From NCBI RefSeq assembly GCF_000686845.1, contig NZ_JMLS01000024.1, forward strand, positions 1 to 64,000: a stretch of 64,000 bases of DNA, given 5' to 3'. The stretch comes from Paenibacillus sp. UNC451MF (lineage in GTDB: Bacteria > Bacillota > Bacilli > Paenibacillales > NBRC-103111). The first letter of the stretch is position 1. Each line of letters begins with the position of its first letter. Positions 1-7,343 of this stretch are shown here, in pieces. The position numbers and the translations under genes are program-made. The notes beneath the pieces are model-generated. The model saw nothing but the letters and a program-made list of their open reading frames with translations, was not told where the DNA came from and made no database searches.

Positions 1-195
1 AATCCACTGTTGCAGTTTTTCGAATCCCTCAATTGTATTTTTAAAAGAAAGATGTTTACTGGAAAGCACAATGCCACGAAAATTCGTAGCTTGAGCTACA
101 TGGACTTCTTTTGCCATATCGATGCCTACAACAAGATGGGAAGTGGTAATTCGTTCTATGCGTTGATTTTGTCCGTCTGATTGCTTAAACTTCAT
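1..195 (-). CDS. IS110-family transposase, N-terminal part (runs off the window)
   Basis: The 65 visible codons start at an ATG (193-195, minus strand) and continue past base 1. The segment VVGIDMAKEVHVAQA is the first RuvC-like (DEDD) block of IS110 recombinases, carrying the first catalytic aspartate; GIVLSSKHLSFKNTIEGFE follows as in that family. The C-terminal serine domain is outside the window, so whether the copy is intact cannot be told. IS110 enzymes cut and paste DNA guided by a structured RNA made from a non-coding end of the element. The non-coding end here is the hairpin stretch just upstream (about 196-290). The decayed ORF beyond it may have been cut by this insertion. Confidence 0.85.
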   Translation of the reverse strand, partial: MKFKQSDGQNQRIERITTSHLVVGIDMAKEVHVAQATNFRGIVLSSKHLSFKNTIEGFEKLQQWI

Positions 196-200
196 AACAA

Positions 201-270
201 GAGCGCCTCCTTGATGGTGTTGGGTTTCGAACCCGTGGACAAACCCATCATACCGAGGCGCTCCTTTTTT
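201..270 (+). other. End hairpin of the IS110 element
   Basis: GAGCGCCTC (201-209) pairs with GAGGCGCTC (255-263), and a T-run follows at 265-270 on the plus strand. The loop contains the secondary near-palindrome GGGTTTCGAACCC. It lies between the transposase start and flanking DNA, so it belongs to the non-coding end of the element. It may block read-in transcription or form part of the element's guide RNA. The exact element boundary was not resolved. Confidence 0.55.
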
Positions 271-332
271 GACAAAGCCCATTTCTTAGGCTACTAGAAC
301 GATTCAACTATCGTACTCGTTTGTGGAACTGA

Positions 333-677
333 AAAGAGCTAAAAGGTTTCAACGATCGGAATGGTATTTACACGGTGTATTAAATAGAACTTGATGGCGG
401 CACAGTCGATGTTAATAAACTGCAAACGATCGTTATGCATCCGTTCAGCCACCTCGTCTACGCTGACCCAAACTCCTCCCAAAATCGTTTTCTTCTTAGA
501 GTCATGGGGATCTCACCGAATTCTCCTAGCAGTGAGAATGACAGCTTGAGGATGACCGTATTCTTTGATCTCAATACAGGCGAAATGGTGAACGCCTCCG
601 AGATGACTGGTTACGACAAGAATGGTCGTACAAACTGGAAGGAAGTAGAGCTTAAACGGACGCCAGGCAATAAGTGA
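333..677 (+). pseudogene. Decayed ORF, N-terminus lost, in-frame stop
   Basis: One frame reads NDRNGIYTVY, then TAA at 381-383, then IELDGGTVDVNKLQTIVMHP and on to a stop at 675-677. The reading is protein-like on both sides of the stop. The only ATG after the stop (435) has no ribosome site. Upstream the frame closes at 330-332, close to the IS110 end. The simplest view is the remnant of a secreted or lipoprotein-type gene truncated by the IS. I do not recognise the family. The alternative is an expressed 80-aa protein from 435. Confidence 0.4.
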
Positions 678-708
678 ATGTTGGGAGTAACGAAGCAAAA
701 CGACTTAG

Positions 709-747
709 GAGAAAGCGGCCTTCTCAGCGGGAGGGGCCGCTTTTCTC
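709..747 (+). terminator. Rho-independent terminator
   Basis: AAAGCGGCC (712-720) pairs with GGCCGCTTT (735-743), extended by GAG/CTC on the outside. It sits 32 bases after the decayed ORF stop and was presumably the terminator of the original gene. Confidence 0.65.
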
Positions 748-791
748 TTGGATTAACGTTTACATATTTACAAAAGTAGCATTTTATACAT

Positions 792-958
792 GAGGTCTGA
801 CCAACATTTTAACGAAAATATACGCAAAGGACATTTGGGCACATGAATAGCGGATTTTCCCTACTCTAAGGAATGACCGCTAAGGTATTTAATAGCGTCG
901 ATAATTCATATCCACTAACGCTAAGCGTATAAAACGGTCAAAATGTTGGTGCTACCTC
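792..958. repeat. 167-bp inverted-repeat-bounded element (MITE-like or structured RNA)
   Basis: The ends are GAGGTctgACCAACATTTT (792-810) and AAAATGTTGGTgctACCTC (940-958): a 19-bp inverted repeat with 16 matches, the three mismatches forming one central block. Two further inverted repeats are nested inside: TAGCGG (848-853) with CCGCTA (877-882), and TAGCGT (893-898) with ACGCTA (918-923). No coding potential is apparent. It occupies most of the gap between the decayed ORF and the ParB-like gene. No clear target duplication was seen at the edges. Confidence 0.4.
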
Positions 959-1004
959 CAAGATGAGTTGAACTATCGTTCCCCGCAAGTTTAACACTTT
1001 CGGG

Positions 1005-1481
1005 TTACTCAGAGTTCGTTTCCATTGATGAAATATGCTCTATAATATAACGATAATCTTCTTCAGAATCGGTCCAAAAAATAACCGGTACATGTTTTAT
1101 TTTCATTTGTCGAAATGCTTCATTGCGGTGACGCCCATCAGCGATTTTATATTTGCCAGCGGAATAGAAGACGATTAGCGGCGGAAAATCCCAATTGCCA
1201 TATGCCTTCTTCATTTTATCGACGACATGGAAAAACCATGCTATATCACTCTCTTTAGTCAGATAAGATGGAGCTCCTTCTTCAATTCCAAACTCCGATA
1301 TATCCATTACGACCGGACCGATATAGTACCTCTGCTTAAGCAATAACCCGTCTGCTAATGCAATGTTCTTTCCGTCATTTCTAAGAAATAACTGAACCCA
1401 CTCATCAATTGCACCACGTTGGGCATATTGAATTGCACATTTTGTACTGCCATATATCATTAAGTCATCCTCCACGCCCAT
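1005..1481 (-). CDS. ParB-like N-terminal-domain protein, function unknown
   Basis: A protein of 158 aa. The start at 1481 is chosen because GGAGGGAAAGG, formed by the last codons of murD, lies about 10 bases upstream; longer starts would run into murD. The C-terminal half carries the ParB/sulfiredoxin-like signature IADGRHRNEAF followed by VPVIFW, as in stand-alone ParB-fold proteins that may bind nucleotides or DNA. The N-terminal part, MIYGSTKCAIQYAQRG, is typical of a Bacillota family of unknown role. Murein ligase and this gene are 7 bases apart and surely co-transcribed, but no functional link is established. Its base composition is lower in GC than murD, so the two may have different origins. 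Confidence 0.7.
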   Translation of the reverse strand: MGVEDDLMIYGSTKCAIQYAQRGAIDEWVQLFLRNDGKNIALADGLLLKQRYYIGPVVMDISEFGIEEGAPSYLTKESDIAWFFHVVDKMKKAYGNWDFPPLIVFYSAGKYKIADGRHRNEAFRQMKIKHVPVIFWTDSEEDYRYIIEHISSMETNSE

Positions 1482-1488
1482 GTCATGC

Positions 1489-2820
1489 TCAATCCTTTCC
1501 CTCCGACCGTTGCAGCGCATCGACCAGCTCTACAAAGTGACGCCCGCGCTCTTCAAAGTTGCTATATTGGTCATATGCAGTGCAGGCAGGGCTCAGCAGC
1601 ACAGTGTCGCCCGGTGAGGCCAGCTTGTGTGCCTGCGCCACTGCCTCAGCCAGGCCTTCGCAGCGGACAATAGGCGGGCAGCTCGGCACTCCGCGCGCAG
1701 CAGCCTCGATTTGACTGGCCGCTTCGCCGATCAACAGCAGCACCTTGACATGATCAGGCAGCAGTCTAGCCATCTCGTCAAACGGTACTTTCTTATCTCG
1801 CCCGCCGGCGATCAGCAGCACTCGGCCCACATGCGCGTGCAGTGTGGCGACGGTTCGGGCGGGGCTGGAGCCGATGGAATTGTTGTAATAATGCACGCCG
1901 CCCACAGTTGCCACCCACTGGTTTCGGTGCTCCACGCCGACGAAGTTACGCACCGCCTCCAGGATTGCTTCATCCGACACCGTCCCCCGTACAGCGCTCA
2001 TGGCAGCCATTACGTTTTCCACGTTGTACCACCCCGGCAAACGAATGTCACTGATGGGTAACAGACTGTCGATCACCCCGTCGTGGACAGTGTGCCCGCC
2101 GAAATATTTGGTCCGCCCCCTCCCGCGCAGCGCGGCAGTCGCTGGATTATCACCGTTTAAGACGGCAAAGTCGTCAACAGTCTGAAAATCCAGCAGGCGG
2201 CGCTTGGCAGCGGTATATTCATCCATGTCGCGGTGCCAGTCGAGGTGATTGGGCGAGATGTTGGTGATCACCGCCACATGGGGAGAACGCGTCATGTCCA
2301 TCAGTTGGAAGCTGGACAGCTCGACCGCGCATGCGTCCAGCGGCGACATCTTGCCCACGCGCGTCAGCAGTGGCGTGCCAATGTTGCCCCCCAGATGCAC
2401 CGTACGCCCCCCGTTAGCCAGCATGTCGGCAATCAGCGATGTGGTGGTTGTCTTACCGTCCGAACCGGTCACGCCGAAAATGGGACACGGACACAGCGCG
2501 AAGAACTCCTCCATCTCACTGGTTACACGGCTACCGCCCGCGCGGGCCGAGTCCAGCGCTGGATGGTCTGGGCGCATACCCGGAGTGCGGAACACCATGT
2601 CGCCTTCAACGCGATTCAGATAATTCTCCCCTAGGTGCAACCCGACGCCCAGTTCGTCCCACTCCTCTCGGGGCAGGGCGGGGTTGCGGTCGCGCACGGT
2701 GACGCGTGCCCCGGCCGAGCGCAGCATGCGGATCAGCGGTGCATTGCTGACGCCGGCGCCGATGACGGTCACATCCCGACCGACCAGCGATTGGATATAG
2801 GTAGCAAAAGCAGGATTCAT
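1489..2820 (-). CDS. murD: UDP-N-acetylmuramoyl-L-alanine:D-glutamate ligase, clostridial-type
   Basis: MurD adds D-glutamate to UDP-MurNAc-L-Ala in the cytoplasm during peptidoglycan synthesis. The 443-aa length is normal. Visible motifs: N-terminal VTVIGAGVSNAPLIRML (Rossmann-like UDP site), the ATP loop GVTGSDGKTTTT, SSFQL, NISPNHLDWH, and a C-terminal domain with LIAGGRDKKVPF and LLSPACTAYDQYSNFEERG. The hinge reads YYNNSIGSSPART where Bacillus-type MurD has a DSKATN-like sequence; the SI-SSP-RT form is what I associate with clostridial enzymes. The gene is clearly richer in GC than its neighbours and is not in a division/cell-wall cluster, so it is probably an acquired second copy. ATG 2820 is preceded by GGAGG at 5 bases. 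Confidence 0.9.
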   Translation of the reverse strand: MNPAFATYIQSLVGRDVTVIGAGVSNAPLIRMLRSAGARVTVRDRNPALPREEWDELGVGLHLGENYLNRVEGDMVFRTPGMRPDHPALDSARAGGSRVTSEMEEFFALCPCPIFGVTGSDGKTTTTSLIADMLANGGRTVHLGGNIGTPLLTRVGKMSPLDACAVELSSFQLMDMTRSPHVAVITNISPNHLDWHRDMDEYTAAKRRLLDFQTVDDFAVLNGDNPATAALRGRGRTKYFGGHTVHDGVIDSLLPISDIRLPGWYNVENVMAAMSAVRGTVSDEAILEAVRNFVGVEHRNQWVATVGGVHYYNNSIGSSPARTVATLHAHVGRVLLIAGGRDKKVPFDEMARLLPDHVKVLLLIGEAASQIEAAARGVPSCPPIVRCEGLAEAVAQAHKLASPGDTVLLSPACTAYDQYSNFEERGRHFVELVDALQRSEGKD

Positions 2821-3015
2821 AGGCACCTCCGCTTAGTAAATGTTAGGGGTAAAACCATTCTGCCCTGAAGCTTTCCTTCTCGGTTTAAATCGGTTTGACC
2901 GCGTCGTACCATATAAAGCAAGCAATAACCCCCTTAAATTGCATATTATTAAATCAAATATACCACATATTGGAATTAACCTGCCCGTTAGCTTAGTCCT
3001 GATTTCAGCTCTGTT

Positions 3016-3108
3016 ATGAAAATGAATAATCCTCTAAATAATTCCAATAATGAAGAAGGAGAATCAAAAAGTAAACCTAATATAAGAGATAAGGAAGTCA
3101 AACCTTAG
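3016..3108 (+). CDS. Possible 30-aa leader ORF before the VOC gene
   Basis: ATG 3016 to TAG 3106-3108 encodes a hydrophilic, Asn/Lys/Glu-rich 30-aa peptide. Its stop codon overlaps the TAGGAGG ribosome site of the next gene, which would allow translational coupling. No good ribosome site precedes it, and it could be chance or a gene remnant. Confidence 0.2.
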   Translation: MKMNNPLNNSNNEEGESKSKPNIRDKEVKP

Positions 3109-3117
3109 GAGGAAAAC

Positions 3118-3513
3118 ATGGGCAGATTAGTTCATTTCGAAATTCATGTCGATGACATGGAGCGTGCTAAGAAGTTTTATGGAGAAGTATTTGGGTGGAC
3201 ATTCGAGGATTGGAGCAATTATGCGGGAATGCCCTATTGGGGGGCTGTGACAGGCGATGCAAATGAGCCTGGAATTAATGGTGCTTTGGTGCAACGTCAA
3301 GGGGCTTCCGCAGTACCAGGCCAGGCTTTGAATGGCTTTGCATGTACAATGGGAGTGGGAGACTACGATTCTACGGAATCAAAAATTCTTAATCATGGCG
3401 GCAAGGTTGCATTGCCAAAGTATGCTTTACCTGGAATGGCGTGGCAAGGGTACTATATGGACACGGAAGGTAATATTTTTGGTATACATCAGCCAGATAC
3501 GAACGCAAAATAG
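3118..3513 (+). CDS. VOC-family (glyoxalase/bleomycin-resistance fold) protein
   Basis: A 131-aa protein with AGGAGG 5 bases before ATG. It begins VHFEIHVDDMERAKKFYGEV, the standard start of a VOC beta-alpha-beta-beta-beta module, and ends YYMDTEGNIFGIHQPD, the matching closing strand with a potential metal ligand Glu. One full module pair fits this length. VOC proteins bind a metal and act on small molecules (lyases, dioxygenases, drug binders); the substrate cannot be told here. It is a single-gene unit, followed by a strong hairpin at 3594-3636. Confidence 0.85.
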   Translation: MGRLVHFEIHVDDMERAKKFYGEVFGWTFEDWSNYAGMPYWGAVTGDANEPGINGALVQRQGASAVPGQALNGFACTMGVGDYDSTESKILNHGGKVALPKYALPGMAWQGYYMDTEGNIFGIHQPDTNAK

Positions 3514-3593
3514 AATTATTTCGATATCACCTTTTCATGGAGGAGACATGTGAAGAATTGAAATCGTGCGGACTGAGTCCTTAGAGTTTCTCC

Positions 3594-3636
3594 AAAGCGA
3601 AAAGTCCTGATCAACACGGTCAGGACTTTTCGCTTT
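3594..3636. terminator. Strong hairpin after the VOC gene
   Basis: A perfect 17-bp inverted repeat (3594-3610 with 3620-3636, core AAAAGTCCTGA/TCAGGACTTTT) with a 9-base loop. The T-rich strand makes it a probable terminator for the VOC gene. The rest of the 356-base gap 3514-3869 holds only this and the next terminator. Confidence 0.65.
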
Positions 3637-3741
3637 GTATTGAGGTGAGGGACTTCGCTCCCTAGAAAGCGGGTCGCTTCAATCCGCATGGAAAATCCAA
3701 CCACCAAAAAGTCCGGTAGAATAAATTCATTCCCGACATGT

Positions 3742-3770
3742 AAAAAAAACATCGTCTGTTTTGACGATGT
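3742..3770 (-). terminator. Rho-independent terminator for the PfkB kinase
   Basis: On the minus strand ACATCGTC (3763-3770) and GACGATGT (3749-3756) form the stem, followed by a run of seven or more T. It lies 100 bases past the kinase stop. Confidence 0.8.
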
Positions 3771-3869
3771 TAGTAGTTACTTATAATCCATTATGAATAA
3801 ATAACCTGCATTCAAACGGATCGGTGTAAGCACTGATTGATTTTCTTGAGTTGGCTTACGCCCCTCTCC

Positions 3870-4823
3870 TTATTTCACGAGCAACTTCTGAAATGCTTCA
3901 TCCTGTTGCATTTTCTCTTTAAGCTCCTGACAGTTGTTCTCCTTCGACTCAATCGTCCAACCGGCTACCTTCGTGCCGTAAACCACTGCCTCCGCCAGCT
4001 TCAAGCCGCGAACAAGGCCCATAATCGTCCCCGAGAAAAATGCATCCCCAGCACCGCTCGTATCGATAACTTCCACTGGGAATACAGGCTGATATCCCGA
4101 TTCCTTCATTATCCGATCATAGAATATTGATCCCTCGGATCCAAGCGTGATCACCATCGCTTGAAGCCCCTGCTCTTCTACGTATGTCTGAAGCGCCGCC
4201 AGTTTCTGTTCGAGAGCCATATCACTGAAGTCGCTGCAGACCAGCTGCTCAGCTTCAATATTGTTGCAAATAAAGCAATCGAGCTTAGTCAGCAAATCAC
4301 GGTTTTTAAGTATTACCTCGAGATTGCCGGGAATACCGTATACCGGCTTGTTGTGTCGACTTGCTATTTCTAGCATATGCCGGGAAATCTGCTCATTGAG
4401 GTCGATTTCCAAGACAAGATGGGAGGAACCGCTAACTATCTCCTCTCCACGCTGCATGATCATATGCTGCATTGTCGTCAAGTTCGGCATTTGGGAGATT
4501 GAGCCTACCAGCTCCCCATTTTCATTCAATAAAGCAAGCCACATCCCCATACCTTGATTAGGTGTTGCAGGCAAGTACTCGAGCGAAACCCCTAATTGCT
4601 TAAGGCGTTTCTTGATATCCTCACCAAGTGCCGAATCGTCCACTGTGGAAACGAGTGCTGTCGACAATCCAAGATTGGCCAAATTCTCAACAACATTGCG
4701 TCCAACTCCACCATGCACGAACTGAATACTGCCCAGGTTACGTCCTAGTGCGTTATATTGCTCATTAGCAAATCCTTTGCAATCGACAAAAACAGTGCCG
4801 ACGACGGATATGAAATTTGTCAT
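3870..4823 (-). CDS. PfkB-family carbohydrate/nucleoside kinase
   Basis: A 317-aa protein starting at MTNFISVVGTVFVD, with AAGGAGC upstream; the longer in-frame start is less well supported. N-terminal HGGVGRNVVENLANLG matches PfkB signature 1, and DTSGAGDAFFSGTIMG near the C-terminus is signature 2 with the catalytic aspartate and anion hole. PfkB enzymes phosphorylate sugars or nucleosides with ATP in the cytoplasm. The GGVGRN form resembles pseudouridine kinases of the PsuK/YeiC type, but no psuG-like glycosidase sits next to it, so substrate is left open. It is a single-gene unit with its own terminator. Confidence 0.85.
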   Translation of the reverse strand: MTNFISVVGTVFVDCKGFANEQYNALGRNLGSIQFVHGGVGRNVVENLANLGLSTALVSTVDDSALGEDIKKRLKQLGVSLEYLPATPNQGMGMWLALLNENGELVGSISQMPNLTTMQHMIMQRGEEIVSGSSHLVLEIDLNEQISRHMLEIASRHNKPVYGIPGNLEVILKNRDLLTKLDCFICNNIEAEQLVCSDFSDMALEQKLAALQTYVEEQGLQAMVITLGSEGSIFYDRIMKESGYQPVFPVEVIDTSGAGDAFFSGTIMGLVRGLKLAEAVVYGTKVAGWTIESKENNCQELKEKMQQDEAFQKLLVK

Positions 4824-5044
4824 TCTAAATAAGCTCCTTATCCATATAGAATAAACTTTATTATACATGCATCCTTTCCCATCGTATATGCCCAGCTAAT
4901 AACAAAGAACATTTCTTGACCCCAGGTAAAACTTCAATTTCTTGTGTTTCTCTGCAATGTAGCCAACATAGTAATGCAGAAGCCAGCCGACTATTCGTGA
5001 TATAATTAATAAGGGTAGTTTTGTATGTAACGCGAGGGGAGATC

Positions 5045-5177
5045 ATGCCTATGCTTGCTACAGCAAACAAGAAGACAGAGACGTTTGAAGGAAATCGCTT
5101 TCCGTTCAAAATGAGTATCCAACGGGATCATTCTTTTCTTGTTAGTTCCCATTGGCATGAGCATTTGGAGCTAATTC
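5045..5177 (+). pseudogene. AraC-family regulator, N-terminal remnant
   Basis: ATG 5045 follows GAGGGGAGA. The 40-odd codons include FPFKMSIQRDHSFLVSSHWH and EHLELIL, the cupin-like sensor start of AraC regulators. After about base 5175 the match ends and a different frame becomes the coding one. The whole helix-turn-helix half is missing, so no functional regulator can be made. Confidence 0.65.
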
Positions 5178-5516
5178 TTGCTAGCATATACCGGGTCATG
5201 CTCCCTTCTATCGCTTCCCGTAATGCTACTGCTCTCGTTCTATTACATGCCGGTTTCGTGGGCGGGTATCAGTGGTTCCGCGCTCTTTAGCCTTGCTTAT
5301 GTGTCCCTGTTCAGCATGCTCATCGGCTTTGTGTTCTGGTATCGTGGTCTTGCCCAGGGCGGCATAGCCGGGGTTGGACAGTTGCAGCTCCTCCAGCCTT
5401 TCTTTGGCCTCCTGCTTGCGTCTCTCGTTCTGCATGAGTCAATCGGTTGGCCTATCTTTACAGTGAATATCGCTGTCATACTGTGCGTAGCAATCGCACG
5501 GCGGTTCGCAGCATAA
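5178..5516 (+). pseudogene. EamA/DMT-family transporter, C-terminal remnant
   Basis: About 112 codons encode the last transmembrane helices of a drug/metabolite exporter, including LAYVSLFSMLIGFVFWYRGL, GVGQLQLLQPFFGLLLASLV and a short helix ending IARRFAA. The N-terminal half is absent, and no proper start codon or ribosome site exists. It abuts the AraC remnant in another frame, which indicates a deletion joining two genes that once flanked this point. Confidence 0.7.
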
Positions 5517-5626
5517 TCTACATCCGCTTCTTGATGAACCAAACAATTCATCGTTTTCCCCCTTGAGATGTTTAATAACATCTATTGTACGGAGAAAACC
5601 CTGCAAAAGCTGCCCGTTAAATGAGC

Positions 5627-5653
5627 AAAAAACTGCCAATTTTTGACGGCAGT
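5627..5653 (-). terminator. Rho-independent terminator
   Basis: On the minus strand ACTGCC (5648-5653) pairs with GGCAGT (5632-5637), followed by six T. It serves the phosphotransferase at 5681-6598. Confidence 0.8.
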
Positions 5654-5680
5654 CTAGTCCTGTCGGTTATTGATACGCAA

Positions 5681-6598
5681 TCAAGCATTCAAAATGGTCT
5701 CTGCGAAAGCAACACTTTTTATAAGGCTCTGATATTCCTCAGGGGTTGTGCCGTCTTCCACGCTCCAGCATGCTCCCATAGCAGCTTCTACATAAAGGCA
5801 TTTCTTTATTATGTTGTTCGGGATATTAAGCCTTTCTTCTAAAATGAGTATAATATCGTTTATTTTCATATATAATTCCGTAGTTATTTCATCACCAAAT
5901 TCGTTCAATATAAAACGTGGAATATCAAATACAGGGTCGCCTATTACGCCTTTAGGATCGATTATTACATACTCTCCATCATTACCAAGTAAAATATTAT
6001 CATGATGAAAATCGCCGTGGAGCAGCATCTTTTGTGAATACAATGTTGAAACTAATAAGCAGATATCTTTTGCTTTTTTCATATGCAAATATAACTCTTC
6101 ACAATCTTGTCGCTTGCTCATGTAGTCTGTTATTCTATCGACCCACTCGATGTAAGTCGGATATATTTCTGTATTAGCAGGCGTTATATGCAGTTCTTTA
6201 TAGAGGGAACAAAATACAGATAGTCTACTATTCAGAGAACTCTCATCCCTTAAAGGATTTCCCGGTTGCACACACTCTTCAAGCAGGACGCCGTTTTCGA
6301 TATCAGCTTCAAAGACTCTGCAAAATCGTCTGCCATTATATTGACGCAATGTATTAAATTCTGTATATATTTCTCCAAATGAAGGATGAGCTATTTTTAG
6401 CACTACATTTCCAAGCCTTTCTGCGTAACATTTAAAAACTATGTTTGCAGAATATGAAGGAATAAATTCAATAAAGGTTAAGCTCCACTTTTCGGCATAC
6501 ACTTCAATATCCCTCAAAACTTTTTCATAAAAAGCTTTACCAAAACGATTGGTTATATGTTCAATTTCATTTTGACTGAAACCATATTGCTTGCTCAT
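5681..6598 (-). CDS. APH(6)/streptomycin-kinase-like phosphotransferase
   Basis: A 305-aa cytoplasmic protein. The catalytic loop LLHGDFHHDNILL and metal-binding IDPKGVIGDPVFDI are diagnostic of the APH fold. The PKGVIGDP form is that of the aminoglycoside/hydroxyurea kinase family (StrB, APH(6)). The N-terminal lobe has a plausible ATP-lysine in VVLKIAHP. Whether it inactivates an antibiotic or phosphorylates another small molecule cannot be told. The gene is AT-rich. It is preceded by a weak purine-rich ribosome site and followed by its own terminator. Confidence 0.8.
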   Translation of the reverse strand: MSKQYGFSQNEIEHITNRFGKAFYEKVLRDIEVYAEKWSLTFIEFIPSYSANIVFKCYAERLGNVVLKIAHPSFGEIYTEFNTLRQYNGRRFCRVFEADIENGVLLEECVQPGNPLRDESSLNSRLSVFCSLYKELHITPANTEIYPTYIEWVDRITDYMSKRQDCEELYLHMKKAKDICLLVSTLYSQKMLLHGDFHHDNILLGNDGEYVIIDPKGVIGDPVFDIPRFILNEFGDEITTELYMKINDIILILEERLNIPNNIIKKCLYVEAAMGACWSVEDGTTPEEYQSLIKSVAFAETILNA

Positions 6599-6664
6599 CT
6601 TAAGATCTACCCCATCCCCGCCTAATGGTAATTAACTGCAGCCAACAATAGTTTTATTTAGCAA

Positions 6665-7165
6665 TCAATCAAGTTCATATTTTGCGTATCTTAGATCCCA
6701 TAAACTTGTATCATAATTCTCTTTGAATTTATTAAATATTTCTTTCTCAATGATCTGAAAAATAATAGTTTCCCCCCACTCATCAGCTGCTTTAATTCCT
6801 TTTGAAGTTAAATACTTTAATCCTTCATCCCTCCCATTTACTTCCGTTTTAACTCCGCCTTTTTTGAGGATACCGAAATGATAGTCTCTATAGATGAGAG
6901 ATTCTGCAATCCAGAACGTTTTAATTTTATATTTTTTGGATATTTCCATTGGTATTTTCTGATCAAAAATAAATCTACCATTAATATCAAAAATCAGTGT
7001 CCACGGTTGCGCATATCCCACTCCAAGGGCAGAATCCATTGTTACTGAAGCAATTTCTTCAAAATGCACACCGTCTTTTGATTTATAAAATATGTCAAGA
7101 AACGTATCTTCTTCTACTTTAACTACATCGGCTTTTATACAAAGTAATCCAATATTCCACGCCAT
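6665..7165 (-). CDS. Uncharacterised protein
   Basis: A 166-aa soluble protein. The start MAWNIGLLCIKADVV (7165) is preferred because GAGGTGA lies about 5 bases upstream; the longer version adds a hydrophobic leader with no ribosome site. It is AT-rich, with no signal peptide, transmembrane helix or motif I recognise. The pattern of short strands followed by a mixed helical C-terminus would suit a small alpha/beta domain, possibly a SMI1-type or toxin-immunity fold; that is only a guess. Confidence 0.6.
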   Translation of the reverse strand: MAWNIGLLCIKADVVKVEEDTFLDIFYKSKDGVHFEEIASVTMDSALGVGYAQPWTLIFDINGRFIFDQKIPMEISKKYKIKTFWIAESLIYRDYHFGILKKGGVKTEVNGRDEGLKYLTSKGIKAADEWGETIIFQIIEKEIFNKFKENYDTSLWDLRYAKYELD

Positions 7166-7281
7166 CAAAGTCACCTCATAGTAAAAATTCATGATAAACA
7201 GCAGTGTTGAATGAATCAAATCAGAGTAGATTATCATATGTTGTGTCATTTTACAATAACTAACATTTACTCAATTTAAAT

Positions 7282-7306
7282 AAAAAAGAGACCCCACCGA
7301 GGTCTC
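7282..7306 (-). terminator. Rho-independent terminator for the MFS gene
   Basis: On the minus strand GAGACC (7301-7306) pairs with GGTCTC (7288-7293), followed by TTTTTTATTT. Confidence 0.85.
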
Positions 7307-7343
7307 CACTTCGTTACATTTTGTGAATATGATTACCAAAGGG

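Noticed and set aside
210-245. GGGTTTCGAACCC resembling a tRNA T-arm
   Set aside because: No cloverleaf can be built around it; it is a palindrome inside the IS110 end hairpin.
1627-2702. Overlapping plus-strand ORFs within murD
   Set aside because: High GC of murD reduces stop codons in other frames; no start signals or protein-like content.
3516-3752. 78-aa minus-strand ORF
   Set aside because: It spans a perfect terminator hairpin and a second terminator and has no ribosome site.
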